This document shows, one piece after another, positions 27,733 through 38,451 of a DNA stretch of 64,000 nucleotides (its first letter is position 1; every line of letters begins with the position of its first letter). The stretch spans positions 1,739,001 through 1,803,000 of the forward strand of contig NC_007761.1 of assembly GCF_000092045.1 (NCBI RefSeq). Direction: 5' to 3'. Made by a program: the position numbers and the translations under genes. Source of the stretch: Rhizobium etli CFN 42. Lineage in GTDB: Bacteria > Pseudomonadota > Alphaproteobacteria > Rhizobiales > Rhizobiaceae. The notes below the pieces were generated by a model. It did no database searches. It was given only the letters and a program-made list of their open reading frames with translations, and was not told where the DNA came from.

Positions 27733-28911
27733 ATGGCAAAGAGTAAGTTTGAGCGCAACAAGCCGCACGTCAACATTGGCACGATCGGCCACGTTGACCA
27801 CGGCAAGACGTCTCTGACGGCAGCGATCACGAAGTACTTCGGTGAGTTCAAGGCGTACGACCAGATCGACGCGGCTCCGGAAGAGAAGGCACGCGGCATC
27901 ACGATCTCGACGGCGCACGTTGAGTATGAGACGCCGGCCCGCCACTACGCGCACGTTGACTGCCCCGGCCATGCCGACTACGTGAAGAACATGATCACCG
28001 GTGCGGCGCAGATGGACGGCGCGATCCTGGTTTGCTCGGCTGCTGACGGCCCGATGCCGCAGACGCGCGAACACATCCTGCTCGCCCGCCAGGTCGGCGT
28101 TCCGGCAATCGTTGTGTTCCTGAACAAGGTCGACCAGGTTGATGACGCCGAGCTTCTCGAGCTGGTTGAACTCGAAGTTCGCGAACTTCTGTCGTCCTAC
28201 GACTTCCCGGGCGACGACATTCCGGTCGTCAAGGGTTCGGCGCTTGCTGCTCTTGAAGACTCCGACAAGAAGATCGGCGAAGACGCGATCCGCGAACTGA
28301 TGGCAGCGGTCGACTCCTACATTCCGACGCCTGAGCGTCCGGTTGACCAGCCGTTCCTGATGCCGATCGAAGACGTGTTCTCGATCTCGGGCCGTGGTAC
28401 GGTCGTGACCGGCCGCGTCGAGCGTGGCATCATCAAGGTTGGTGAAGAAGTCGAGATCGTCGGCATCCGTCCGACCTCGAAGACGACGGTGACCGGCGTT
28501 GAAATGTTCCGCAAGCTGCTCGACCAGGGCCAGGCCGGCGACAACATCGGCGCGCTGATCCGCGGTGTGAACCGTGACGGCGTCGAGCGTGGTCAGATCC
28601 TGTGCAAGCCGGGCTCCGTCAAGCCGCACAAGAAGTTCAAGGCAGAAGCCTACATCCTGACGAAGGAAGAGGGCGGCCGTCATACGCCGTTCTTCACCAA
28701 CTACCGTCCGCAGTTCTACTTCCGCACGACGGATGTGACCGGCATCGTGACGCTTCCGGAAGGCACGGAAATGGTCATGCCGGGCGACAACGTCACGGTT
28801 GACGTCGAGCTGATCGTTCCGATCGCGATGGAAGAAAAGCTGCGCTTCGCCATCCGCGAAGGCGGCCGCACCGTCGGCGCCGGTATCGTCGCTATCGAGT
28901 CGCTCGAGTAA
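27733..28911 (+). CDS. tuf: Elongation factor Tu, copy 2
   Basis: The str-operon copy of EF-Tu, 392 residues. By eye the nucleotide sequence matches copy 1 (8562) from two bases before the ATG to codon 387, then diverges at once: the C-terminus is IESLE rather than SIVE, and flanks share nothing. This confinement of identity to the coding region is the usual mark of concerted evolution by gene conversion. GGAGAGCCGAAA precedes the start. Confidence 0.98.
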   Translation: MAKSKFERNKPHVNIGTIGHVDHGKTSLTAAITKYFGEFKAYDQIDAAPEEKARGITISTAHVEYETPARHYAHVDCPGHADYVKNMITGAAQMDGAILVCSAADGPMPQTREHILLARQVGVPAIVVFLNKVDQVDDAELLELVELEVRELLSSYDFPGDDIPVVKGSALAALEDSDKKIGEDAIRELMAAVDSYIPTPERPVDQPFLMPIEDVFSISGRGTVVTGRVERGIIKVGEEVEIVGIRPTSKTTVTGVEMFRKLLDQGQAGDNIGALIRGVNRDGVERGQILCKPGSVKPHKKFKAEAYILTKEEGGRHTPFFTNYRPQFYFRTTDVTGIVTLPEGTEMVMPGDNVTVDVELIVPIAMEEKLRFAIREGGRTVGAGIVAIESLE

Positions 28912-29217
28912 TTCATTCGGCCGCTCCGGTGGGGTGGCCGATTCGATGACAATAATATGATGCAGGCGGCGTAAGCCGCTTGCTTATTACACAGAAATGT
29001 AGCAAATGGCGCGCGAGCGCGATTTGCGTGCCGCTTTGGACGACGAAGCGGTGACTGAACAAGCAAATAAGGTGGGCTAGAAGGCCCTGAAGACTGGATA
29101 GGGACGCCGACATCGGCGCCCTCTCGATCTTTGAAACCGGTGGTCCGCCTTAGGAAGAAAGAACAGCCCGTGTCTTGTTGAGAGACATGCGGAAAACAAA
29201 CACAAGGATAACGTCGA
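28912..29217 (+). promoter_or_regulatory. Structured leader of the S10 operon
   Basis: No gene. Three hairpins are visible: GCAAAT-(GG)-CGCG-CGAG-CGCG-ATTTGC (29002-29027), CCGCTT-TGGACGACG-AAGCGG (29031-29051) and CGCCG-ACAT-CGGCG extended by GGG/CCC past a bulged A (29101-29120). None has a clear U-tract. In E. coli the S10 leader mediates L4 autoregulation; a similar role here is inference from position. Confidence 0.45.
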
Positions 29218-29526
29218 ATGAACGGCCAAAATATCCGCATTCGCCTGAAGGCGTTCGATCACCGGATTCTCGATGCTTCCACGCGCGAGATCGTGTCGAC
29301 GGCGAAGCGCACCGGTGCAAGCGTCCGGGGCCCCGTTCCGCTTCCGACCCGCATCGAGAAGTTTACGGTCAACCGGTCCCCGCACATCGACAAGAAGAGC
29401 CGCGAACAGTTCGAGATGCGCACGCATAAGCGCCTGCTCGACATCGTAGACCCGACCCCGCAGACGGTAGACGCGCTGATGAAGCTCGATCTCGCCGCCG
29501 GTGTCGATGTTGAGATCAAGCTCTGA
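29218..29526 (+). CDS. rpsJ: 30S ribosomal protein S10
   Basis: Head protein of the 30S subunit, also NusE in transcription antitermination and NusG coupling. 102 residues; contains [14 protein letters not shown] at the start and the loop signature [29 protein letters not shown]. First gene of the S10 operon; rplC follows 33 bases later. Confidence 0.98.
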   Translation: MNGQNIRIRLKAFDHRILDASTREIVSTAKRTGASVRGPVPLPTRIEKFTVNRSPHIDKKSREQFEMRTHKRLLDIVDPTPQTVDALMKLDLAAGVDVEIKL

Positions 29527-29559
29527 GCTTGCTCGAGCTGAGTTGGAAGGATTGAACCG

Positions 29560-30201
29560 ATGCGTTCAGGTGTGATTGCACAAAAGGTGGGAATGACCCG
29601 CGTCTACAACGACGCCGGCGAGCATGTCCCGGTAACGGTACTGCGTATGGACGGCTGCCAGGTCGTCGCCACGCGCACTGTCGAGAAGAATGGCTATACC
29701 GCAGTTCAGCTCGGTGCCGGCCAGGCGAAGGTAAAGAACACGTCGAAGGCGATGCGCGGCAACTTTGCCGTTGCCAACGTCGAGCCGAAGGCCAAGCTCG
29801 CAGAATTCCGCGTGTCGGAAGACAATCTGCTGGAGATCGGCACGGAGCTCAAGGCGGATCACTTTGCCGCCGGTCAGCTCGTCGATGTGACGGGTACGAC
29901 CATCGGTAAGGGTTTTGCCGGCGCCATGAAGCGCCACGGTTTCGGCGGTCTGCGCGCCACGCACGGTGTGTCGGTTTCGCACCGTTCGCATGGTTCGACC
30001 GGCTCGCGCCAGGATCCGGGCAAGGTTTTCAAGAACAAGAAGATGGCTGGTCACATGGGCCAGACGCGCGTCACGACGCAGAACCTGGAAGTGGTTTCGA
30101 CCGACGAAGATCGCGGTCTGATCCTGATCAAGGGTGCTGTTCCCGGTTCCAAGGGTGCCTGGATCATCGTGCGCGACGCCGTCAAGTCGGCCGCGAAGTA
30201 A
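29560..30201 (+). CDS. rplC: 50S ribosomal protein L3
   Basis: Assembly-initiating 23S rRNA protein whose long loop reaches the peptidyl transferase centre. 213 residues. It starts [21 protein letters not shown]; the loop has [42 protein letters not shown]. rplD starts 13 bases after the stop. Confidence 0.98.
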   Translation: MRSGVIAQKVGMTRVYNDAGEHVPVTVLRMDGCQVVATRTVEKNGYTAVQLGAGQAKVKNTSKAMRGNFAVANVEPKAKLAEFRVSEDNLLEIGTELKADHFAAGQLVDVTGTTIGKGFAGAMKRHGFGGLRATHGVSVSHRSHGSTGSRQDPGKVFKNKKMAGHMGQTRVTTQNLEVVSTDEDRGLILIKGAVPGSKGAWIIVRDAVKSAAK

Positions 30202-30214
30202 GGGAGCCAGATCA

Positions 30215-30835
30215 ATGGAATTGAACGTCAAGACCCTCGAGGGAAAAGACGCCGGGAAGGTCTCCCTTTCGGACGAGATTTTCGGCCTCGAGCCCCGCGA
30301 AGACATTCTCGCCCGCGTTATCCGCTGGCAGCTTGCCAAGAAGCAGCAGGGCACGCACAAGGCAAAGGGCCGCGCTGAAGTCTCGCGCACCGGCGCCAAG
30401 ATGTACAAGCAGAAGGGTACGGGCCGCGCTCGTCACCATTCGGCTCGCGCTCCGCAGTTCCGCGGCGGCGGCAAGGCCCATGGCCCGGTCGTTCGCAGCC
30501 ACGAGCACGACCTTCCGAAGAAGGTTCGCGCACTCGGCCTTCGCCATGCCCTTTCGGCCAAGATCAAGGCTGATGACGTCATCGTCATCGACAACCTGGT
30601 CGCAGCTGAAGCCAAGACCAAGGCTCTCGCGTCCGCTTTCGAGACGCTCGGCCTGACCAACGCCCTCTTCATCGGCGGCGCAGAGCTTGACGGCAACTTC
30701 AAGCTTGCAGCGCAGAACATCCCGAACATTGATGTTCTGCCGATCCAGGGCATCAATGTTTACGACATCGTGCGCCGCGGAAAGCTCGTGCTTTCCAAGG
30801 CTGCGGTTGAAGCGCTAGAGGAGCGATTCAAGTGA
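30215..30835 (+). CDS. rplD: 50S ribosomal protein L4
   Basis: Lines the peptide exit tunnel and in E. coli is the autogenous regulator of the S10 operon. 206 residues. ATG 30215 is preceded by AAGGGAG; the frame is open further upstream but overlaps rplC. The extended loop contains [28 protein letters not shown]. The stop overlaps the rplW GTG start. Confidence 0.97.
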   Translation: MELNVKTLEGKDAGKVSLSDEIFGLEPREDILARVIRWQLAKKQQGTHKAKGRAEVSRTGAKMYKQKGTGRARHHSARAPQFRGGGKAHGPVVRSHEHDLPKKVRALGLRHALSAKIKADDVIVIDNLVAAEAKTKALASAFETLGLTNALFIGGAELDGNFKLAAQNIPNIDVLPIQGINVYDIVRRGKLVLSKAAVEALEERFK

Positions 30836-31125
30836 CCGATCTTCGCCACTACGATGTGATCGTCTCTCCGGCGATCACCGAAAAGTCCACGCTGGTATCT
30901 GAAAACAACCAGGTTGTTTTCAATGTCGCCAAGCAGGCGACAAAGCCGGAAATCAAGGCTGCTGTCGAGGCGCTGTTCGGCGTCAAGGTTACGGCCGTCA
31001 ACACTCTGCTGCGCAAGGGCAAGACCAAGCGGTTCCGTGGTTTCGTCGGCAAGCAGAAGGACGTGAAGAAGGCTGTCGTGACGCTGGCTGAAGGCCAGAC
31101 GATCGATGTCTCCACCGGTCTCTGA
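30832..31125 (+). CDS. rplW: 50S ribosomal protein L23
   Basis: Tunnel-exit protein that docks trigger factor and SRP. 97 residues. The start is GTG in a GTGA overlap with the rplD stop, implying translational coupling. Contains [24 protein letters not shown] and [15 protein letters not shown]. rplB follows after 11 bases. Confidence 0.97.
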   Translation: MTDLRHYDVIVSPAITEKSTLVSENNQVVFNVAKQATKPEIKAAVEALFGVKVTAVNTLLRKGKTKRFRGFVGKQKDVKKAVVTLAEGQTIDVSTGL

Positions 31126-31136
31126 GGAATAAGAAA

Positions 31137-31973
31137 ATGGCATTGAAAACATTCAATCCGACGACCCCGAGCCAGCGTCAGCTGGTCATCGTGGACCGCT
31201 CCTCGCTCTACAAGGGCAAGCCGGTCAAGGCGCTGACGGAAGGTCTGACCAAGAGCGGTGGTCGTAACAACCTCGGCCGCATCACGGCTCGCTTCATCGG
31301 TGGCGGTCACAAGCGCAGCTACCGTCTGGTCGACTTTAAGCGTCGCAAGTTCGATATCGAAGGCACGGTCGAACGTATCGAATACGACCCGAACCGCACG
31401 GCTTTCATCGCGCTGGTAACCTATTCGGATGGCGAACAGGCCTACATCATCGCTCCGCAGCGTCTCGCTGCCGGCGACAAGGTCATCGCTTCGGAGAAGG
31501 CAGTCGACGTCAAGCCCGGCAACACCATGCCGCTGCAGTACATCCCGGTCGGCTCCATCATCCACAACGTGGAAATGAAGCCGGGCAAGGGCGGTCAGAT
31601 TGCCCGTTCCGCCGGTTCATACGCGCAGCTCGTCGGTCGTGACCAGGGCATGGCGATCCTTCGCCTGAACTCCGGCGAACAGCGTCTGGTCAGCGGCGTC
31701 TGCCTCGCTTCGATCGGCGCCGTCTCCAACCCGGACCACGCCAACATCAACGACGGCAAGGCCGGTCGTACCGTCTGGCGCGGCAAGCGTCCGCATAACC
31801 GCGGTGTTGTCATGAACCCGGTCGACCACCCGCACGGCGGTGGTGAAGGCCGCACCTCCGGTGGTCGCCATCCGGTGACACCGTGGGGCAAGCCGACCAA
31901 GGGCAAGCGCACTCGGTCGAACAAGTCGACCGACAAGATGATCATGCGCTCGCGTCATCAGCGTAAGAAGTAA
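31137..31973 (+). CDS. rplB: 50S ribosomal protein L2
   Basis: Core protein at the subunit interface, required for peptidyl transferase assembly. 278 residues with the functional His region [25 protein letters not shown] near the C-terminus and a basic tail (RSRHQRKK). Next gene rpsS begins 15 bases downstream with a GAGGAAG ribosome binding site. Confidence 0.98.
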   Translation: MALKTFNPTTPSQRQLVIVDRSSLYKGKPVKALTEGLTKSGGRNNLGRITARFIGGGHKRSYRLVDFKRRKFDIEGTVERIEYDPNRTAFIALVTYSDGEQAYIIAPQRLAAGDKVIASEKAVDVKPGNTMPLQYIPVGSIIHNVEMKPGKGGQIARSAGSYAQLVGRDQGMAILRLNSGEQRLVSGVCLASIGAVSNPDHANINDGKAGRTVWRGKRPHNRGVVMNPVDHPHGGGEGRTSGGRHPVTPWGKPTKGKRTRSNKSTDKMIMRSRHQRKK

Positions 31974-31988
31974 GAGAGGAAGTCTCCA

Positions 31989-32267
31989 ATGGCTCGTTCA
32001 GTATGGAAAGGTCCGTTCGTTGACGGCTATCTTCTCAAGAAGGCTGAGAAGGTTCGTGAAGGCGGACGTGCAGAAGTGATCAAGATCTGGAGCCGTCGCT
32101 CCACGATCCTGCCGCAGTTCGTCGGTCTTACCTTCGGCGTCTACAACGGCAGCAAGCATATCCCGGTCAGCGTCAATGAAGACATGGTCGGCCACAAATT
32201 CGGTGAATTCTCTCCGACCCGCACCTACTACGGTCACGGCGCGGACAAGAAGGCGAAGAGGAAGTAA
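31989..32267 (+). CDS. rpsS: 30S ribosomal protein S19
   Basis: Head protein contacting the A-site tRNA and the B1 bridge. 92 residues. Signatures are [17 protein letters not shown], the central [12 protein letters not shown] and [24 protein letters not shown] at the end. rplV begins two bases after the stop. Confidence 0.98.
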   Translation: MARSVWKGPFVDGYLLKKAEKVREGGRAEVIKIWSRRSTILPQFVGLTFGVYNGSKHIPVSVNEDMVGHKFGEFSPTRTYYGHGADKKAKRK

Positions 32268-32269
32268 CA

Positions 32270-32659
32270 ATGGGCAAGGCAAAAGCCGAACGCCGGCTGA
32301 AGGACAACGAGGCGCAAGCAGTCGCCCGCACGCTCCGCGTCAGCCCCCAGAAGCTCAACCTGGTTGCTGCGGCCATCCGCGGCAAGAAGGTCGAGCGTGC
32401 ACTCGCTGAGCTGGAGTTCTCCCGCAAGCGCATCGCGGGCGCCGTCAAGAAGACGCTCGAATCCGCGATCGCCAACGCCGAGAACAATCACGATCTCGAC
32501 GTCGACGCGCTCGTCGTCGCCGAAGCCTACGTCGGCAAGTCGATCGTCATGAAGCGCTTCCACGCTCGTGGCCGCGGTCGCGCGTCGCGCATCGAAAAGC
32601 CCTTCGCGCACCTGACGATCGTCGTTCGTGAAGTGCAGGCAGCAGAGGAGGCCGCATAA
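32270..32659 (+). CDS. rplV: 50S ribosomal protein L22
   Basis: Spans the 50S subunit and its beta-hairpin lines the exit tunnel at the macrolide constriction. 129 residues. Visible are [30 protein letters not shown] and the hairpin region [23 protein letters not shown]. The stop shares one base with the rpsC ATG (TAATG). Confidence 0.98.
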   Translation: MGKAKAERRLKDNEAQAVARTLRVSPQKLNLVAAAIRGKKVERALAELEFSRKRIAGAVKKTLESAIANAENNHDLDVDALVVAEAYVGKSIVMKRFHARGRGRASRIEKPFAHLTIVVREVQAAEEAA

Positions 32660-33393
32660 TGGGTCAGAAAATCAATCCGATCGGTTTCCGTCTCGGCATC
32701 AATCGTACCTGGGATAGCCGCTGGTTCGCGGACAATGCCGAGTATGGCCAGCTGCTGCACGAAGACCTGAAAATGCGCAAGTTCGTCATGAGCGAACTGA
32801 AGCAGGCCGGCATCTCCAAGGTGGTGATCGAGCGTCCGCACAAGAAGTGCCGCGTCACGATCCACTCGGCCCGTCCGGGCCTGATCATCGGCCGCAAGGG
32901 CGCCGACATCGACAAGCTCCGCAAGAAGCTGTCCGACATGACCAATTCGGAAACGCACCTCAACATCGTCGAAGTGCGCAAGCCCGAAGTCGACGCGACG
33001 CTGGTTGCTCAGTCGATCGCCCAGCAGCTCGAGCGCCGCGTGGCTTTCCGCCGCGCCATGAAGCGCGCCGTTCAGTCCGCGATGCGTCTTGGCGCCGAAG
33101 GCATCAAGATCACCTGCGCCGGCCGTCTCGGCGGTGCGGAAATCGCCCGTACTGAATGGTACCGCGAAGGTCGGGTGCCGCTGCACACGCTGCGCGCCGA
33201 CATCGATTACGGCACGGCAGAAGCCGAAACCGCATTCGGTATCTGCGGCATCAAGGTCTGGATCTTCAAGGGCGAAATCCTTGAGCACGATCCGATGGCT
33301 TCCGAACGTCGCGCGCTGGAAGGCGACGCACAGGGTCCGGCAAGCCGCGAACGCGACCGTGGCGATCGTCGCCGCGAACGCGACAACGCGTAA
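32659..33393 (+). CDS. rpsC: 30S ribosomal protein S3
   Basis: Part of the mRNA entry tunnel with helicase function. 244 residues. The KH domain contains the GXXG loop ([16 protein letters not shown], about 75-90). The C-terminal domain has [32 protein letters not shown] highly charged Arg/Asp tail ([15 protein letters not shown]) extends it past the E. coli length. Confidence 0.98.
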   Translation: MGQKINPIGFRLGINRTWDSRWFADNAEYGQLLHEDLKMRKFVMSELKQAGISKVVIERPHKKCRVTIHSARPGLIIGRKGADIDKLRKKLSDMTNSETHLNIVEVRKPEVDATLVAQSIAQQLERRVAFRRAMKRAVQSAMRLGAEGIKITCAGRLGGAEIARTEWYREGRVPLHTLRADIDYGTAEAETAFGICGIKVWIFKGEILEHDPMASERRALEGDAQGPASRERDRGDRRRERDNA

Positions 33394-33431
33394 TTAGCGC
33401 TGGCGAAAGATAAGCTCGGAGAAGTAAGAAA

Positions 33432-33845
33432 ATGTTGCAGCCAAAGCGTACTAAGTACCGCAAGCAGTTCAAGGGCCGCATCAAGGGCGTCGCCAAGGGC
33501 GGTTCTGACCTGGCATTCGGCGAATTCGGCCTGAAGGCTCAGGAGCCCAACCGCGTCAACGCACGCGAGATCGAAGCGGCCCGCCGCGCGATCACGCGTT
33601 ACATGAAGCGCGCCGGCCGTGTATGGATCCGCGTGTTCCCGGACGTTCCGGTAACCGCAAAGCCGACCGAAGTCCGCATGGGTAAAGGTAAGGGCTCCGT
33701 CGAATACTGGGCATGCAAGGTCAAGCCCGGTCGTATGATGTTCGAGATCGACGGCGTCAGCGAAGAGATCGCCCGTGAGGCGCTTCGTCTCGGCTCTGCC
33801 AAGCTCTCGGTCAAGACGCGCTTCGTACAGCGCATTGCAGAGTAA
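33432..33845 (+). CDS. rplP: 50S ribosomal protein L16
   Basis: Binds near the A-site tRNA elbow and is essential for late 50S assembly. 137 residues. It starts [24 protein letters not shown]; later [14 protein letters not shown] and [23 protein letters not shown] match the family. rpmC is 11 bases downstream. Confidence 0.98.
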   Translation: MLQPKRTKYRKQFKGRIKGVAKGGSDLAFGEFGLKAQEPNRVNAREIEAARRAITRYMKRAGRVWIRVFPDVPVTAKPTEVRMGKGKGSVEYWACKVKPGRMMFEIDGVSEEIAREALRLGSAKLSVKTRFVQRIAE

Positions 33846-33856
33846 GGATTGAGCTC

Positions 33857-34057
33857 ATGAAAGCCTCAGACGTTCGCGCGTTGACCGCCGACCAACTCAA
33901 GGAGGAGCTTGCCAAGCTGAAGAAGGAGCAGTTCAACCTGCGCTTCCAGAAGGCGACCGGCCAGCTCGAAAAGTCCTCGCGCATCAACGAAGTCCGCAAG
34001 GACATCGCCCGCGTGAAAACCATTGCCCGCCAGAAGGCGGCAGAAGTTAAGGCCTAA
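33857..34057 (+). CDS. rpmC: 50S ribosomal protein L29
   Basis: Small two-helix protein at the tunnel exit. 66 residues. It contains [25 protein letters not shown] and [15 protein letters not shown]. rpsQ follows 12 bases later after AGGAAG. Confidence 0.97.
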   Translation: MKASDVRALTADQLKEELAKLKKEQFNLRFQKATGQLEKSSRINEVRKDIARVKTIARQKAAEVKA

Positions 34058-34069
34058 AGGAAGAAAAAC

Positions 34070-34309
34070 ATGCCGAAGCGCATCCTGCAGGGCGTCGTCG
34101 TTGGCGACAAGAACGAGAAGACGGTAGTGGTTCGCGTTGAGCGTCGTTTTGCTCATCCGCTGCTCCAGAAGACCGTTCGTCGTTCCAAGAAGTACAAGGC
34201 CCACGACGAAAACAACGAGTACAAGATCGGCGATACCGTATCCATCGAGGAATGCGCGCCGATTTCCAAGGACAAGCGCTGGACGGTCATTGCCGCCCAG
34301 GGCAAGTAA
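34070..34309 (+). CDS. rpsQ: 30S ribosomal protein S17
   Basis: Early-assembly OB-fold 16S rRNA protein. 79 residues, with [27 protein letters not shown] and [18 protein letters not shown]. Last gene of the S10 group here; a 259-base gap with a terminator-like hairpin follows, rather than the tight junction to rplN seen in E. coli. Confidence 0.98.
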   Translation: MPKRILQGVVVGDKNEKTVVVRVERRFAHPLLQKTVRRSKKYKAHDENNEYKIGDTVSIEECAPISKDKRWTVIAAQGK

Positions 34310-34364
34310 CAGAATTTTGTGCGAGGCCTTGCGTCTCGCCGAAATATCTGTATGAAGCAGCGTC

Positions 34365-34397
34365 AGAACGCTCGAATGCCGGGCGTTCTTTTGCTTT
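34365..34397 (+). terminator. Terminator-like hairpin between rpsQ and rplN
   Basis: AGAACGC (34365-34371) pairs with GCGTTCT (34383-34389) and is followed by TTTGCTTT. The position marks the S10/spc operon boundary. Read-through is likely as well, since no strong new promoter is evident before rplN. Confidence 0.6.
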
Positions 34398-34568
34398 GAG
34401 CGCACGGAAGGTCCCGTTCGGGAAACCACCCTGGCACGATCGATCCCGCGCTATTCAGCTATTGCCGCGTCTGTGCTGCCGTTTGGCAGGTCGGCCGGCA
34501 GAAAATTTTCATAAGCCGGAGTAGGGGGCTAGCCCAACCATTCCGGTAAACCAAGAAGGCGACCTGAT

Positions 34569-34937
34569 ATGATTCAGATGCAAACAAACCTCGACGTCGC
34601 GGATAATTCCGGCGCACGTCGTGTCATGTGCATCAAGGTGCTGGGCGGCTCGAAGCGCAAGTATGCCTCGATCGGCGACGTCATCGTCGTTTCGATCAAG
34701 GAAGCGATCCCGCGCGGCCGCGTGAAGAAGGGTGACGTGATGAAGGCGGTTGTCGTTCGCACCGCCAAGGACATCCGCCGTCCGGATGGCTCCGTCATCC
34801 GCTTCGACACCAACGCAGCAGTCCTCATTGACAACAAGAAAGAGCCGATCGGCACCCGTATCTTCGGACCGGTTCCGCGCGAACTTCGCGCCAAGAACCA
34901 CATGAAGATCATCTCGCTGGCTCCCGAAGTACTGTAA
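34569..34937 (+). CDS. rplN: 50S ribosomal protein L14
   Basis: Interface protein of intersubunit bridges. 122 residues. It starts [28 protein letters not shown]; later [22 protein letters not shown] and [11 protein letters not shown] are diagnostic. First gene of the spc group; rplX is 12 bases downstream. Confidence 0.98.
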   Translation: MIQMQTNLDVADNSGARRVMCIKVLGGSKRKYASIGDVIVVSIKEAIPRGRVKKGDVMKAVVVRTAKDIRRPDGSVIRFDTNAAVLIDNKKEPIGTRIFGPVPRELRAKNHMKIISLAPEVL

Positions 34938-34949
34938 GGAGCGGAAGCG

Positions 34950-35258
34950 ATGCAGAAGATTCGTAAAGGCGACAAGGTCGTCATGCTCGCTGGCAAGGAC
35001 AAGGGCCGTACCGGCGAAGTCGTTCAGGTCATGCCGAAGGAAGATCGTGCGGTCGTCCGTGGCGTCAACGTCGTGAAGCGCCACCAGCGCCAGACGCAGA
35101 CCCAGGAAGCCGGCATCATCAACAAGGAAGCCCCGGTTCACCTGTCCAACATTGCAATCGTCGACAAGGACGGCAAGCCGACCCGCGTCGGTTTCAAGGT
35201 CGTTGACGGCAAGAAGGTCCGCGTGGCCAAGCGTTCTGGAGAAGTGATCGATGGCTGA
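34950..35258 (+). CDS. rplX: 50S ribosomal protein L24
   Basis: Assembly-initiator 23S rRNA protein with an N-terminal KOW motif ([27 protein letters not shown]). 102 residues. The end overlaps rplE by eight bases, suggesting translational coupling. Confidence 0.98.
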   Translation: MQKIRKGDKVVMLAGKDKGRTGEVVQVMPKEDRAVVRGVNVVKRHQRQTQTQEAGIINKEAPVHLSNIAIVDKDGKPTRVGFKVVDGKKVRVAKRSGEVIDG

Positions 35259-35808
35259 GGCAAAGTACGAGCCGCGGCTCAAGAAAGAATATGTCGAGCG
35301 CATCCGCAAGGCGATGCAGGAGAAATTCTCCTACGCCAACGAGATGATGATTCCGAAGCTCGACAAGATCGTCATCAACATGGGCGTCGGTGAAGCGACC
35401 GCTGACTCGAAGAAGCCGACGGTTGCTGCCGCCGACCTCGCAGCGATCGCCGGTCAGAAGCCGGTCATCACCCGCGCACGCAACTCTATCGCAGGCTTCA
35501 AGGTCCGCGAAAACATGCCGATCGGCGCGAAGGTCACCCTGCGCGGCGCCCGCATGTACGAGTTCCTGGATCGTCTGGTCAACATCGCGCTCCCGCGCGT
35601 TCGCGACTTCCGCGGCCTGAACCCGAAGAGCTTTGACGGCCGTGGCAACTTCGCCATGGGCATCAAGGAGCACATTGTGTTCCCTGAGATCAACTACGAC
35701 AAGGTTGATCAGATGTGGGGCATGGACATCATCGTTTGCACGACGGCGACGACCGACGACGAAGCACGGACTCTCCTGAAGGAGTTCAGCTTCCCGTTCC
35801 GTCAATAA
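35251..35808 (+). CDS. rplE: 50S ribosomal protein L5
   Basis: Binds 5S rRNA and contacts P-site tRNA. 185 residues. Contains [45 protein letters not shown] and [21 protein letters not shown] 35251 lies within the rplX 3' end. Confidence 0.98.
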   Translation: MAEAKYEPRLKKEYVERIRKAMQEKFSYANEMMIPKLDKIVINMGVGEATADSKKPTVAAADLAAIAGQKPVITRARNSIAGFKVRENMPIGAKVTLRGARMYEFLDRLVNIALPRVRDFRGLNPKSFDGRGNFAMGIKEHIVFPEINYDKVDQMWGMDIIVCTTATTDDEARTLLKEFSFPFRQ

Positions 35809-35840
35809 CCGTAACGACGAGCGTAGAAAAGGAACCTGAC

Positions 35841-36146
35841 ATGGCGAAGACAAGCGCAGTTGAAAAGAACAAGCGCCGCCGTACTACGGTCGCCAACCAG
35901 GCCGCTAAGCGGGCTGCGTTGAAGGCGATCATCATGAACCAGGCTCTTCCGATCGAAGAGCGGTTCAAGGCCTCGATCAAGCTGGCATCCCTGCCGCGCG
36001 ATGGATCGAAGACCCGCATTCGCAACCGTTGCGAAGTGTCGGGCCGTCCGCGCGCATATTACCGCAAACTGCGCATGTCGCGTATTGCGCTGCGTGAACT
36101 CGGCAATCTCGGCAAGGTGCCGGGCATCGTCAAGTCGAGCTGGTAA
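35841..36146 (+). CDS. rpsN: 30S ribosomal protein S14 (long, zinc-free type)
   Basis: Head protein needed for S10/S3 assembly. 101 residues from ATG 35841 after AAAGGAACC; an upstream extension of the frame overlaps rplE and is not used. It lacks the CxxC pairs of the short zinc-binding form and has the long-form ending [28 protein letters not shown]. Confidence 0.98.
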   Translation: MAKTSAVEKNKRRRTTVANQAAKRAALKAIIMNQALPIEERFKASIKLASLPRDGSKTRIRNRCEVSGRPRAYYRKLRMSRIALRELGNLGKVPGIVKSSW

Positions 36147-36158
36147 GGAGCAGGTTAG

Positions 36159-36557
36159 ATGACAATGACTGATCCGTTGGGCGATATGCTCACCCGTATC
36201 CGTAACGGCGCTTCCCGCCGCAAGTCGTCGGTCTCGACGCCTGCGTCCAAGCTCCGTGCGCGTGTTCTCGATGTCCTGCAGTCCGAAGGCTACATCCGTG
36301 GCTATTCCGTTGTCGATTTCGGCAATGGCAAGTCGGAGCTCAACATCGAGCTGAAGTACTATGAAGGCGCATCGGTGATCCGTGAGATCGGCCGTGTGTC
36401 CAAGCCGGGCCGCCGGGTTTATGTCTCGGTCAAGTCCATTCCGCAGGTCGCGAACGGCCTCGGCATCACCATCCTTTCGACTCCGAAGGGCGTGATGGCC
36501 GATCACCAGGCTCGCGAACAGAACGTTGGTGGCGAGGTTCTTTGCTCGGTCTTCTAA
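36159..36557 (+). CDS. rpsH: 30S ribosomal protein S8
   Basis: 16S rRNA-binding assembly protein and, in E. coli, repressor of the spc operon through the rplE mRNA. 132 residues. Contains [13 protein letters not shown] at the start and [28 protein letters not shown] at the end. Confidence 0.98.
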   Translation: MTMTDPLGDMLTRIRNGASRRKSSVSTPASKLRARVLDVLQSEGYIRGYSVVDFGNGKSELNIELKYYEGASVIREIGRVSKPGRRVYVSVKSIPQVANGLGITILSTPKGVMADHQAREQNVGGEVLCSVF

Positions 36558-36599
36558 GATCGGGCAGGGATCTCCATGGCGAACAGACAGGATTGAAAC

Positions 36600-37133
36600 A
36601 TGTCTCGTATCGGTAAGAAGCCCGTTCAGGTGCCTGCTGGAATCACGGCTACGGTCGAAGGCCAGAAGGTTACCGCAAAGGGCCCGAAGGGCGAGCTGTT
36701 CTTCGTCGCTAACGACGAAATCAGCCTCAAGCTCGAAAACAACGCGGTCGTCGTGACGCCCGTAAACCAGTCCAAGGATGCGCGTTCGAAGTGGGGCATG
36801 TCCCGCACGATGATCGAAGGCATCTTCAAGGGCGTCAAGGACGGTTACGAGCGCAAGCTCGAAATCAACGGCGTCGGCTACCGTGCCGCCATGCAGGGCA
36901 AGAACCTGCAGCTGGCCCTCGGTTTCAGCCATGACGTGGTCTATGAACCGCCGGTCGGCATCTCGATCGCTGTTCCGAAGCCGACTGAAATCATCGTCAG
37001 CGGCATCAACAAGCAGCAGGTCGGTCAGGTTGCCGCCGAAATCCGCGAATATCGCGGTCCCGAGCCGTACAAGGGCAAGGGCGTCAAGTATGCCGACGAG
37101 CGGATCGTCCGCAAAGAAGGCAAGAAGAAGTAA
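36600..37133 (+). CDS. rplF: 50S ribosomal protein L6
   Basis: Lies near the GTPase centre; two similar alpha/beta domains. 177 residues with [14 protein letters not shown] at the N-terminus and the family signature [22 protein letters not shown] near the C-terminus. rplR starts 12 bases later. Confidence 0.98.
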   Translation: MSRIGKKPVQVPAGITATVEGQKVTAKGPKGELFFVANDEISLKLENNAVVVTPVNQSKDARSKWGMSRTMIEGIFKGVKDGYERKLEINGVGYRAAMQGKNLQLALGFSHDVVYEPPVGISIAVPKPTEIIVSGINKQQVGQVAAEIREYRGPEPYKGKGVKYADERIVRKEGKKK

Positions 37134-37145
37134 GGATCACGCGAA

Positions 37146-37508
37146 ATGGCTAGCAGGAAAGAAGCACTTGCACGTCGTGCCAACCGCGTGCGCCGTCATA
37201 TCAAGTCGGTGGCCAATGGCCGTCCGCGCCTGTCGGTTCATCGCTCCTCGAAGAACATCTATGCCCAGATCATCGATGACGTGGCCGGCAAGACGCTTGC
37301 GTCCGCCTCCACCCTCGACAAGGATCTGCGCGGTTCTCTGAAGACCGGTGCCGATACCGCCGCCGCCGCCGCCGTCGGCAAGCTCGTCGCCGAGCGCGCC
37401 TCCAAGGCCGGTGTTACGGACGTCGTATTCGACCGTGGCGCCTTCATCTATCACGGCCGCATCAAGGCTCTCGCCGAAGCGGCCCGCGAAGGCGGTCTGA
37501 CCTTCTGA
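37146..37508 (+). CDS. rplR: 50S ribosomal protein L18
   Basis: 5S rRNA-binding protein of the central protuberance. 120 residues; contains [20 protein letters not shown] and [31 protein letters not shown] palindromic hairpin follows before rpsE. Confidence 0.98.
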   Translation: MASRKEALARRANRVRRHIKSVANGRPRLSVHRSSKNIYAQIIDDVAGKTLASASTLDKDLRGSLKTGADTAAAAAVGKLVAERASKAGVTDVVFDRGAFIYHGRIKALAEAAREGGLTF

Positions 37509-37514
37509 TCAGTT

Positions 37515-37547
37515 TCCGGCCGGACGCTGTCGCTCCGGCCGGATTTT
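37515..37547 (+). terminator. Terminator-like hairpin between rplR and rpsE
   Basis: Two copies of the self-complementary word TCCGGCCGGA (37515-37524 and 37534-37543) around a nine-base loop, then TTTT. Each arm is itself a palindrome, so each can also fold locally or pair in DNA. Confidence 0.6.
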
Positions 37548-37642
37548 CGCCGGACTGCAGGCACTCCCTGGCAAGAAGGGGAGGCTGATGCGGTCCACAT
37601 TCATTTGCCGATTGCACCCGGAAAAGAAAAAGGAAGAGGACA

Positions 37643-38212
37643 ATGGCACAGGAAAGAAGGCCGCAGCGGGAAGACCGCCAGAGCCGTGAAGAGCGCGATA
37701 GCGAATTCGTCGACAAGCTGGTCGCGATCAACCGCGTCGCCAAGGTCGTCAAGGGCGGCCGTCGTTTTGGTTTCGCAGCACTCGTCGTCGTCGGCGACCA
37801 GAAGGGCCGCGTCGGCTTCGGTCATGGCAAGGCACGCGAAGTGCCGGAGGCTATCCGCAAGGCAACCGAAGCGGCCAAGCGCGAGCTGATCTTCGTACCG
37901 CTGCGTGATGGCCGTACACTGCATCACGACGTTCATGGCCGCCACGGCGCCGGCAAGGTTCTGCTGCGCTCCGCCAAGGTCGGTACCGGCATCATCGCCG
38001 GCGGTCCGATGCGCGCCGTATTCGAAACGCTCGGCATGCACGACGTCGTTGCCAAGTCGACCGGTTCGTCGAACCCCTACAACATGGTTCGCGCCACCTT
38101 CGACGCTCTGAAGCACCAGGTTCACCCGAAGGACATCGCAGCTCAGCGCGGCATCAAGTATGCAACGCTGCAGGCTCGTCGTAGCGCCTCCGGCAACGCC
38201 TCTGAAGAATAA
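37643..38212 (+). CDS. rpsE: 30S ribosomal protein S5
   Basis: Decoding-fidelity protein at the mRNA entry. 189 residues. The N-terminal loop [19 protein letters not shown], the site of known spectinomycin-resistance changes, looks like wild type. It is followed by [17 protein letters not shown] and [26 protein letters not shown] precedes the ATG. Confidence 0.98.
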   Translation: MAQERRPQREDRQSREERDSEFVDKLVAINRVAKVVKGGRRFGFAALVVVGDQKGRVGFGHGKAREVPEAIRKATEAAKRELIFVPLRDGRTLHHDVHGRHGAGKVLLRSAKVGTGIIAGGPMRAVFETLGMHDVVAKSTGSSNPYNMVRATFDALKHQVHPKDIAAQRGIKYATLQARRSASGNASEE

Positions 38213-38225
38213 GAGGAGCTGACCA

Positions 38226-38435
38226 ATGGCCAAGGCTACCAAGAAGGCTGAAGCGAAGACTGTCACGATCGAACAGATCGGCAGCCCTATTCGCCGTCCG
38301 GACGTCCAGCAGCGCACGCTGATCGGTCTCGGATTGAACAAGATGCACCGTCGCCGCACGCTGGAGGATACTCCTTCCGTTCGCGGCATGATCCGTGCTG
38401 TCCAGCATCTCGTTCGCATCGTCGACGAGAAGTGA
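38226..38435 (+). CDS. rpmD: 50S ribosomal protein L30
   Basis: Small 23S rRNA-binding protein. 69 residues with a short Lys-rich N-terminal extension ([10 protein letters not shown]), then [38 protein letters not shown] and VQHLVRIV. Located, as usual, between rpsE and rplO. Confidence 0.97.
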   Translation: MAKATKKAEAKTVTIEQIGSPIRRPDVQQRTLIGLGLNKMHRRRTLEDTPSVRGMIRAVQHLVRIVDEK

Positions 38436-38451
38436 GACGGAGGAAACGCTC

